A stretch of 6,598 nucleotides of DNA from Acidobacteriota bacterium. Lineage in GTDB: Bacteria > Acidobacteriota > Terriglobia > UBA7540 > JAPUME01. A program made the position numbers and the translations under genes. Positions 1-5,516 of this stretch are shown here, piece by piece. Positions within the stretch are counted from its first letter, which is position 1; each line of letters starts with the position of its first letter. Below the pieces are notes generated by a model, which saw only the letters and a list, made by a program, of their open reading frames with translations, ran no database searches and was not told the origin of the DNA. The stretch spans positions 1 to 6,598 of the forward strand of contig JAPUME010000029.1 of NCBI GenBank assembly GCA_027294185.1. Reading direction: 5' to 3'.

Positions 1-1568
1 TAGTGCCTGAAGTGTCGCACGCCGGTCAGCATCATGGCCACCCCGAGGCGGTCGGCTGCCTGAATCACTTCCGAGTCGCGCTTCGATCCGCCCGGCTGAA
101 CGATGGCCGTCGCTCCTGCCTTCGCTGCCACCTCCACCCCATCGGGGAAGGGGAAGAAGGCGTCTGAGGCCACGACCGTCCCTTCCAGGGAGTGGTTCAG
201 ATCGCGCGCCTTCATGATGGCCACCTTGGCTGCATCCACCCGGCTCATCTGTCCCGCCCCAACGCCCACGGCTTGATTTTCACGCGAGAATACAATGGCA
301 TTTGACTTGACGTGCTTGGCAACACGCCACGCGAACAGCAGGGCTTGAAGCTCGGTGGGGGAAGGTTTGCGTGCGGTCACACTCTTCCATCCCTCCGGCA
401 ACGCCAGCAGTCGGTCCTCGGTTTGGATCAGAAGCGCATCTCCGATTTTTCTTGCCTCCAGACCCTCTTGAGGGGCTGAATCGGAGGACATCTCCATCAG
501 CCGCAAATTCTTTTTTCTGGCAAGCCTTTCCCGAGCCTCCGGGCTATACCTGGGCGCCACGCCGACCTCGATGAACAACCGGGCCAGCTCTTCGGCGGTC
601 TCCAGATCGACGCTGCGGTTGAATGCGATGACGGACCCGAAGGCCGAGACCGGGTCCACCTCCAGCGCCCGGCGGTAACTTTCCGCCAGAGTGGTTCCGC
701 TGGCCACACCGCATGGATTCGTGTGCTTGACGATGATGGTCGTCGGATGATCGAATTCCATGACCAGGTTCCAGGCGGCCTGAAGGTCCACCAGGTTGTT
801 GAAGGAAAGCTCCTTTCCCTGAAGTTGGCTTGCGAAAGCTACTCCCCGGGCACGAGCGCCGGAGAGGGGGCCGTAAAGAGCCGCTTTCTGGTGGGGATTC
901 TCACCGTAACGGAGATCGGTGACTTTTCTATATGAGAGATGGATCCGTTCCGGCAGGGTCGTCTCCCCGGCGGGAGCTGCCCGGCGGTCGAGCGTGGTTG
1001 AAATAGCAGCATCGTAGGCTGCCGTATGCGCAAAGGCTGTCCGGGCCAGCCGGAAACGAGTTTCGCGGGGGAGGCTGCCCTGGTTGGCGCGCAACTCTCC
1101 TATCAGGGTTGAGTAGTCGTCGGGGGAAACGACGACGGCGACATCTTCAAAATTCTTGGCAGCGGCGCGGATCATGGTGGGTCCGCCGATGTCGATGTTC
1201 TCAATCAACTCTTCCTCGGATACATCGGGCTTGGCCGCCGCAGTTTCGAAGGGATAGAGATTGACGACGACCATATCGATATACTCGAGGCCATAGTTTT
1301 TTACAGCCCGGGCGTGCTCCTTGTTGGCACGCCGGGCCAGGATTCCCCCGTGGACCTTGGGATGAAGCGTCTTGACGCGCCCATCCAGCATTTCCGGGAA
1401 GCCGGTGAACTGGGAGACCTCCCGCACCGGAATGCCCCGGCCGGAAAGCTCGCGGGCCGTCCCACCGGTGGAAAGGATCTCGATTCCCAAGCCCTGGAGC
1501 GTTTTCCCGAGCTCCTCAAGTCCCTTCTTGTCGCTGACACTAATCAGTGCGCGCCGAATCTTTTTCAT
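1..1568 (-). CDS. purH: Bifunctional AICAR transformylase / IMP cyclohydrolase PurH
   Basis: This cytosolic enzyme performs the last two steps of de novo IMP synthesis: formylation of AICAR with 10-formyl-THF, then ring closure of FAICAR. I translated it as one unbroken frame of 522 codons. The N-terminal MGS-like cyclohydrolase domain shows STGGTA at residues 33-38 and [13 protein letters not shown] at 63-75. The C-terminal transformylase domain has the catalytic motif KHTNPCG starting at K281 (K281, H282), an N423 in KSNAIVF matching the conserved active-site Asn, and SDAFFPF followed by QPGGS. It ends in RHFRH, the usual PurH C-terminus. The next two bases are TA, so the window cuts the stop codon after two bases and the protein is full length. 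The start is ATG at 1568-1566 with a good Shine-Dalgarno upstream. No frameshift or missing catalytic residue was seen. It lies downstream of, and in the same direction as, the gene at 1697-2281. Confidence 0.97.
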   Translation of the reverse strand, partial: MKKIRRALISVSDKKGLEELGKTLQGLGIEILSTGGTARELSGRGIPVREVSQFTGFPEMLDGRVKTLHPKVHGGILARRANKEHARAVKNYGLEYIDMVVVNLYPFETAAAKPDVSEEELIENIDIGGPTMIRAAAKNFEDVAVVVSPDDYSTLIGELRANQGSLPRETRFRLARTAFAHTAAYDAAISTTLDRRAAPAGETTLPERIHLSYRKVTDLRYGENPHQKAALYGPLSGARARGVAFASQLQGKELSFNNLVDLQAAWNLVMEFDHPTTIIVKHTNPCGVASGTTLAESYRRALEVDPVSAFGSVIAFNRSVDLETAEELARLFIEVGVAPRYSPEARERLARKKNLRLMEMSSDSAPQEGLEARKIGDALLIQTEDRLLALPEGWKSVTARKPSPTELQALLFAWRVAKHVKSNAIVFSRENQAVGVGAGQMSRVDAAKVAIMKARDLNHSLEGTVVASDAFFPFPDGVEVAAKAGATAIVQPGGSKRDSEVIQAADRLGVAMMLTGVRHFRH

Positions 1569-1574
1569 CCGAGG

Positions 1575-1581
1575 CCTCTTT
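1575..1581 (-). promoter_or_regulatory. Ribosome binding site of purH
   Basis: On the minus strand AAAGAGG lies 6 nt upstream of the ATG at 1568. This is a good Shine-Dalgarno match at a usual distance, and it supports the chosen purH start. Confidence 0.7.
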
Positions 1582-1624
1582 CTGTGGCAAGCCGAGGGCC
1601 GAGGTCGACGCCGGGTGAGGTGGA

Positions 1625-1648
1625 CCTGCGCCCTGGTTTTTCGCAGGG
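1625..1648. other. Two mutually exclusive hairpins in the purH leader gap
   Basis: In the 128-bp gap upstream of purH, CCTGCG (1625-1630) can pair with CGCAGG (1642-1647). The overlapping pair CCCTG (1631-1635) with CAGGG (1644-1648) competes for the same bases. Neither is followed by a T-run on the minus strand, so this is not an intrinsic terminator. The rest of the gap shows no clear promoter. The stems are short and may be chance in GC-rich DNA. Confidence 0.25.
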
Positions 1649-1696
1649 ATAAGTTTCAGGTAGATGAGTCAGGAAGGGAGTAGCTGGGGCAGCCGA

Positions 1697-2281
1697 TCAG
1701 TCGTCGCCCCGAATGGCTTTCAGTTTTGCCTTACCCTCTTCCACGCTTACGACGTATTGGACCGTCTTGCAACCCAGGCTTTTCTGAAGCTGCTTGGTCT
1801 TATCCTGGATGAATTTCTTAAAAGCCAAAGGGTCCAGGTTGCCGATGCTTTCTCCGCATTTGCGTTTCGCGTCCACCATGGCCTTCAGCAGTTGGTCCAC
1901 TTTCTCGGATTCACGCGAGGGGTCGCGACAGAGGATGCGAGTGATGCCGTCCTCGGGCGCCTCTTCGCGACCGCGGCCGGCAAAGCGTCCCTGGCCCTCT
2001 TCTCGGCCCCTGAGCTTCTGGCGCCAAAGGTCGTTGTAAACAGAGAACTTCTGCACCAGGCTGTTGTAGCGGAAACGCTGGGCATAGTTCAGCTTCTGCG
2101 AGTCGCTGTATTGCTTGACCAGCTTTTCTACGCGCCAGTGCGTGTCCATCGGCGGACGCGGAGAACCGCCGTTGAAATACACCTCGTAATCGATCTTGAG
2201 GCGACGAATGCCCTCATCCAAACGGGTTAAATCTTCATCAACGCCCAACGTATACTCCTGTTCCTCTGCATCCATCAACAT
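1697..2281 (-). CDS. MXAN_5187 C-terminal domain-like protein, function unknown
   Basis: This is a small cytosolic protein of 194 residues (192 if it starts at the second ATG, 2275) with no signal peptide or membrane segment. It is strongly charged and looks mostly helical. An N-terminal helical block (about residues 15-90) includes RRLKIDYEVYFNGG and RPPMDTHW, then a run rich in Y, F, Q and R ending near NDLWRQKL. A Gly/Arg/Glu-rich linker follows (about 90-112). A C-terminal block (about 115-190) contains a KVDQLLKAMVDAKRKCGE-type helix and ends in a short strand-like segment (VQYVVSVEEGKAKLKA). This layout matches my memory of the family named after Myxococcus MXAN_5187, whose function is not established. 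No Shine-Dalgarno precedes either ATG. A candidate -10 overlaps the first ATG, which favours the start at 2275. The stop is TGA at 1699-1697. An open frame on the opposite strand here is a shadow. Confidence 0.75.
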   Translation of the reverse strand: MLMDAEEQEYTLGVDEDLTRLDEGIRRLKIDYEVYFNGGSPRPPMDTHWRVEKLVKQYSDSQKLNYAQRFRYNSLVQKFSVYNDLWRQKLRGREEGQGRFAGRGREEAPEDGITRILCRDPSRESEKVDQLLKAMVDAKRKCGESIGNLDPLAFKKFIQDKTKQLQKSLGCKTVQYVVSVEEGKAKLKAIRGDD

Positions 2282-2309
2282 TATCTGAGCCGCTGCCGAT
2301 ACACGTCAA
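2280..2309 (-). promoter_or_regulatory. Candidate sigma70-type promoter of the MXAN_5187-like gene
   Basis: On the minus strand TTGACG (2309-2304) is followed after 18 bp by GATAAT (2285-2280), which matches TATAAT at five of six positions. Transcription would begin near 2273. That is downstream of the ATG at 2281 and about at the ATG at 2275, implying a leaderless or nearly leaderless message. Confidence 0.45.
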
Positions 2310-2322
2310 CCTAAAAGTTGAC
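2305..2322. repeat. Perfect inverted repeat between divergent genes
   Basis: GTCAAC (2305-2310) and GTTGAC (2317-2322) form a perfect 6-bp inverted repeat around a 6-bp A-rich spacer, midway between two divergent genes. Each arm includes most of a TTGAC -35 element, one on each strand. It may simply be two back-to-back -35 boxes, or it may be an operator for a dimeric regulator. A second imperfect pair, AAAGTT (2314-2319) with AACTTT (2330-2335), overlaps it. Confidence 0.5.
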
Positions 2323-2347
2323 TCCCCCTAACTTTATGTGATGAAAT
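2318..2347 (+). promoter_or_regulatory. Candidate promoter of selA
   Basis: TTGACT (2318-2323) is followed after 18 bp by TGAAAT (2342-2347), which matches four of six positions of the -10 consensus. Initiation near 2354 would leave only about five bases before the selA ATG at 2359. The -10 match is moderate, so the assignment is tentative. Confidence 0.35.
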
Positions 2348-2358
2348 GAGTTGCATAT

Positions 2359-3846
2359 ATGGTGAGACAGAAGACAAAAAGAAAAACCCGCAGCCGAGGT
2401 TCGAAGACGGATGCCAAACGTCCCGCACGCAGGTCCACGGAGCTCGCCCTGCTGCGCAAAATCCCCGGGGTCGACGAGGTTCTGAGGCGGCCCGCTTTGT
2501 CTAAGCTCCAAAGCCGCTTCCCCCGGATTTTCGCCGTAGAAGCGACGCGGGAGGCTCTTGGGGACCTGCGTGAAAAGATCGGGCGAAAGAAAGTTCGGGC
2601 CATCGACCTGGATGTTCTGGAAACGGAAATCCTGGCTGCCGCTGAAAAAGCAGCCGAGCCTTCCCTGGTTCCGGTGGTCAACGCCACAGGTGTCATCCTG
2701 CACACGAATCTGGGAAGAGCGCCACTTTCGCAGCAGGCCCTCGAGAAGCTGGCCGCCGACGGGTGCCAATACGGAAACCTGGAGTATGACCGGGAACGCG
2801 GCGCGCGGGGAAAGCGGGACGTGCACACGGACCGGCTCCTGTCTCGCCTGCTTGGCAGCGAATCGAGCCTGGTGGTTAATAACAACGCTGCCGCGGTATT
2901 CCTGACTTTGAATACGCTGGCTGAAGGCGGCGAAGTACTGGTATCACGGGGTGAGTTGATCGAGATCGGCGGCTCCTTTCGCATACCCGACATCATGGCC
3001 AAGAGCGGCGCCACGCTCTGCGAGGTCGGCACCACGAACCGCACCCGAATCGCAGACTTTGAACGGGCCCTGAGTGAGCGGGCCAGACTGCTGCTGCGTG
3101 TTCATCCCAGTAATTTTCGTGTCGTCGGTTTCACCGAGCGGCCGACGCTCGAAGAGCTTGTCGCATTGGGAAGACGCAAAGGGCTGCCGGTTGTGGAAGA
3201 CCTGGGAAGCGGCTGCCTGAGAGACTTGCGCCCTCTGGGGATCTCGGATGAACCCACCGTTTCTGAAACCCTTCGAACGGGTGTGGATGTGGTGACCTTC
3301 AGCGGGGACAAGTTGTTGGGTGGCCCCCAGGCAGGTATTATTGCCGGCGGACGCGCCACCCTGGATCGGATTCGCAAGAACCCACTGTTTCGGGCTTTAC
3401 GGGTGGACAAAATGACGATTTCGGTCCTGGAGTTCACTCTGTCCGCTTATCTGCGGGAGGACTACTCCGCGATACCCATTCAGCGAATGATTCACACCTC
3501 TCTGGAGGAAATCGAGATTCGCGCCCGCCGGGTGGCCCGTCGCCTGAAGAGGATTCCCGGGCTCGAAGTCGAGCTGGTGGACGGCAACTCGGTGATTGGG
3601 GGAGGTTCCACGCCAGGTCGAGACCTTCCGAGCAAGCTTTTAGCGCTCAACCACGACCGCCTCAGCGCCCGAGAGATGGCTGAACATCTGAGGCAACAAA
3701 CGCCGCCCGTCGTAGCACGGGTGGAGAGCGACCAGCTTCTTTTGGACTTGCGAACCGTCTTTGAAGATCAGGAAGACAAAATCACCGCAGCCCTGGCGCG
3801 GATTCCCGGGAAGAAAAACGCTCCAAGAGGAATGAAAAAGCTATGA
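2359..3846 (+). CDS. selA: L-seryl-tRNA(Sec) selenium transferase (selenocysteine synthase)
   Basis: This PLP enzyme converts Ser-tRNA(Sec) to Sec-tRNA(Sec) using selenophosphate, feeding UGA-directed selenocysteine insertion. It has 495 residues against about 463 in E. coli. Visible family motifs, in order, are HTNLGR (115-120), the basic ERGARGKRD stretch (146-154), VVNNNAAAV with N174-N176, SRGELIEIGG, EVGTTNRT, and the PLP-lysine motif SGDKLLGGPQAG with K318. FRALRVDKMT follows, with R345 and R348. An N-terminal helical domain that binds tRNA in this family precedes the fold. The extra length lies mainly in a very basic N-terminal tail (12 Lys/Arg in the first 27 residues) and a basic C-terminal tail. 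ATG 2359 is the only ATG before the conserved region in frame, but no Shine-Dalgarno precedes it. The stop TGA overlaps the next gene's ATG. No selB is adjacent; it must lie elsewhere if the pathway is complete. Confidence 0.96.
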   Translation: MVRQKTKRKTRSRGSKTDAKRPARRSTELALLRKIPGVDEVLRRPALSKLQSRFPRIFAVEATREALGDLREKIGRKKVRAIDLDVLETEILAAAEKAAEPSLVPVVNATGVILHTNLGRAPLSQQALEKLAADGCQYGNLEYDRERGARGKRDVHTDRLLSRLLGSESSLVVNNNAAAVFLTLNTLAEGGEVLVSRGELIEIGGSFRIPDIMAKSGATLCEVGTTNRTRIADFERALSERARLLLRVHPSNFRVVGFTERPTLEELVALGRRKGLPVVEDLGSGCLRDLRPLGISDEPTVSETLRTGVDVVTFSGDKLLGGPQAGIIAGGRATLDRIRKNPLFRALRVDKMTISVLEFTLSAYLREDYSAIPIQRMIHTSLEEIEIRARRVARRLKRIPGLEVELVDGNSVIGGGSTPGRDLPSKLLALNHDRLSAREMAEHLRQQTPPVVARVESDQLLLDLRTVFEDQEDKITAALARIPGKKNAPRGMKKL

Positions 3847-4667
3847 AGAGAAAGCAGTGGCTGAGAGCTCTGATCCTTTGGACTCTCTTTGCAAGCGTGG
3901 GGTTTGCTCTGGAATCGGATGCCGCCCAGAATCGCAATGCGCCTCGTCCCTACCTGAATTCGACCGCGTCCTACGTAAAAGCCTGGGCGGAAACCCTGGA
4001 CCGAACCCATATGACGGATGCCCTTCCTATGAATCACCACATCCAGGAGTTGGTGTTTCGATACGTGGAGGATTACGTGGCCGGGAAGGAAGATTCTCCG
4101 GCCCCGTCTCCGGTGGAGCTGCGCAGGGATTTGGAAACTTCAGTATTCGGCGAATTGAAGTGGCCGTTCGAAGCTATGGTAAGAACCTTTGCGCATCCAT
4201 GGAAGGGCGGGCATCTGCTGGGTGTGGGTTACAGTCTCCGCTGGACCGACCAGAACCGATTCAATGGTATCGGCCTGTTCTTGATCCAGGAAGGGAAAAT
4301 CTCCCGTGTGGCTTCGGCCAACTTTGTGCCTGGAACCGATTTGACCTTTGATATCCTGCCGGCAAGAAATCCCGACCAGCTTCTGCTTCTGGTTTCCGGT
4401 ATCCGAAAAGGGAAGTCTCATCCTCGGCTCTCACTGATGCTTTACTCCTTCGAGGGGGATGAATTGAAGCCGCAGTGGGAGAGACAGGATATTTATGGCG
4501 GGAAGTTCCGAGTGGATGAGGGGAACCTTTGGATTACTTATCTTAAGGAAGAAGAATTCATCCGCGAGACCCGCTACGGCCGTTTCCCTCCCCGTTATGA
4601 GGCTCTCTATTCTCCCCAGGGCTCAGGATTCTCTCTGGAATCCGACGAGGTGGTTTCCACGCCCTAG
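3843..4667 (+). CDS. Exported protein of unknown function, coupled to selA
   Basis: I do not recognise this 274-residue protein. It begins with a typical Sec signal peptide: a basic n-region (MKRKQWLR), a hydrophobic core at about residues 9-21, and possible cleavage after A22 (VGFA) or near A27-A28. There is no lipobox and no cysteine anywhere, so it is likely a soluble periplasmic or secreted protein, not a lipoprotein. About residues 40-110 look helical. From about 120 onward there are alternating hydrophobic and polar strands with many aromatic residues (for example GVGYSLRW, GIGLFLIQEGKI, LSLMLYSFEGDEL), suggesting a beta-rich domain. Its ATG overlaps the selA stop as ATGA, and AAGAGG lies 12 nt upstream inside selA, so translation is probably coupled. 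The stop is TAG. Nothing in the sequence itself links it to selenium metabolism; that link is only positional. Confidence 0.85.
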   Translation: MKRKQWLRALILWTLFASVGFALESDAAQNRNAPRPYLNSTASYVKAWAETLDRTHMTDALPMNHHIQELVFRYVEDYVAGKEDSPAPSPVELRRDLETSVFGELKWPFEAMVRTFAHPWKGGHLLGVGYSLRWTDQNRFNGIGLFLIQEGKISRVASANFVPGTDLTFDILPARNPDQLLLLVSGIRKGKSHPRLSLMLYSFEGDELKPQWERQDIYGGKFRVDEGNLWITYLKEEEFIRETRYGRFPPRYEALYSPQGSGFSLESDEVVSTP

Positions 4668-4697
4668 GTGCTCGGGTCTTGCGGGTGGGGCAGGGCT

Positions 4698-5255
4698 TTA
4701 TCGCGCGCGTTCTACGTACTTGCCTTCCTCGGTGTCCACCCGAATCTTTTCACCGGCAGAGATAAACGGTGGGACCAGCACGGTCAAACCGGTCTCGAGT
4801 TGCGCAGGTTTCATGACGCTTGAAGCCGTGGCTCCTTTGATGGAGGGCTCGGTTTCGACGACCTCAAGGTCAACCGTCATGGGGAGTTTGATACCGAGGG
4901 GCGAATCCTCAAAGAATTCCATCTTGATGACCGTGTCGGCGGTCAGGTATTTTTCCTTCCCCCCAACATTCTCTTTCGACAGGTGAATCTGCTCAAAGGT
5001 CCGGAGATTCATAAAGTAGAGCGCGGATTCATCGCTGTAGAGGTACTGCATCTCCACTTCTTCCACGACGACCCTGTCCAGCTCCTCGTCGGAGCGGAAC
5101 TTCAGGTCAATCAGGGCGCCGCTGCGCAGATTCCGCAGCTTTGCCTGAATAAATCCTCGCTTGTTGCCGGGGGTCCGGTGGGTCACCTGGTGAGTTGAAA
5201 ATAGATTTCCATCATGGTGGATGACCATTCCCGGCCGCAATAAAGTTGCCTGCAT
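4698..5255 (-). CDS. efp: Elongation factor P
   Basis: EF-P binds between the P and E sites of the ribosome and relieves stalling at consecutive prolines. The three-domain layout is present: an N-terminal KOW-like domain (about 1-63), a central OB domain (64-126) and a C-terminal OB domain (127-185). The family signature K-x-A-x4-G-x2-L-x-V-P runs from K149 to G168 in full. The start is ATG at 5255 (185 residues): GAAGGAG lies 8 nt upstream, whereas the in-frame GTG at 5264 directly abuts that Shine-Dalgarno and cannot use it. The tip loop reads TPGNKRGF, so the position that carries the modified Lys or Arg in E. coli-type and Pseudomonas-type EF-P is N31, with K32 and R33 next to it. From memory, P-G-N loops are usual in Acidobacteriota EF-P, but with Leu after the Asn. 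The gene diverges from rpsA and converges on the selA pair. Confidence 0.95.
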   Translation of the reverse strand: MQATLLRPGMVIHHDGNLFSTHQVTHRTPGNKRGFIQAKLRNLRSGALIDLKFRSDEELDRVVVEEVEMQYLYSDESALYFMNLRTFEQIHLSKENVGGKEKYLTADTVIKMEFFEDSPLGIKLPMTVDLEVVETEPSIKGATASSVMKPAQLETGLTVLVPPFISAGEKIRVDTEEGKYVERAR

Positions 5256-5263
5256 TTGATCCA

Positions 5264-5270
5264 CTCCTTC
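5264..5270 (-). promoter_or_regulatory. Ribosome binding site that decides the efp start
   Basis: On the minus strand GAAGGAG lies 8 nt upstream of ATG 5255. The competing GTG at 5264-5262 begins at the last base of this site, so the ATG is the functional start. Confidence 0.75.
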
Positions 5271-5333
5271 ACGGTTCGTTCTGAGATTCCTCGGTCCCTT
5301 CCGGGTCCGAGCCGCGATTCTGCCGTTCCTTTC

Positions 5334-5363
5334 ATTCTAATGAGGGTGGCCGACTTCCGTCAA
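5334..5363 (-). promoter_or_regulatory. Predicted sigma70-type promoter of efp
   Basis: On the minus strand TTGACG (5363-5358) is followed after 18 bp by TAGAAT (5339-5334), with five of six consensus matches in each box. Initiation near 5327 would give a leader of about 70 nt before the efp ATG. Confidence 0.6.
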
Positions 5364-5436
5364 CGGCGCGGTTGCCCTGCGGGGAGTGAAGCCGGGAAAG
5401 GAACCCTTCGGCAGAGAATGGTTGCGAGTTCCCGCG

Positions 5437-5465
5437 TTGACAATGCCTTTAAGGTGTAGTAATAA
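5437..5465 (+). promoter_or_regulatory. Predicted sigma70-type promoter of rpsA
   Basis: A perfect TTGACA (5437-5442) is followed by an AT-rich -10 region at 5457-5466. TAATAA (5460-5465) sits at exactly 17 bp, and AGTAAT (5458-5463) is an alternative at 15 bp. Initiation near 5470 would give a leader of about 45 nt. The -35 is strong and the -10 weaker. Confidence 0.55.
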
Positions 5466-5504
5466 AAGGTCTCAAGCGTTCCAGACAGGCGGGTTTCGTC
5501 TCAC

Positions 5505-5511
5505 AAGGTGG
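5505..5511 (+). promoter_or_regulatory. Ribosome binding site of rpsA
   Basis: AAGGTGG lies 5 nt upstream of ATG 5517 and differs from the ideal AAGGAGG by one base. The reading frame stays open upstream only to a TAA at 5463, with no better start. Confidence 0.6.
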
Positions 5512-5516
5512 GGATC

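Noticed and set aside
1683..1696. Possible terminator hairpin (GCTG-GGG-CAGC) next to the stop of the MXAN_5187-like gene.
   Set aside because: It has a four-base stem, a three-base loop and no T-run, which is too weak to call.
1565..1699. The frame downstream of the TGA stop at 1699-1697 stays open for about 44 codons to a TGA overlapping the purH start, raising the idea of selenocysteine or readthrough, given selA nearby.
   Set aside because: The family is not known to contain selenocysteine. The only stem right after the TGA (GCTG/CAGC, loop of three) is too small and too close for a bacterial SECIS, and an open run of this length is not rare in GC-rich DNA.
1664..2230. 188-codon plus-strand open frame opposite the MXAN_5187-like gene.
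   Set aside because: The minus-strand product has family resemblance and a plausible promoter. The plus-strand frame has neither and looks like a GC-rich shadow.
2334..3044. Long minus-strand open frames opposite selA.
   Set aside because: They have no recognisable motif and overlap a strongly conserved enzyme; they are shadows.
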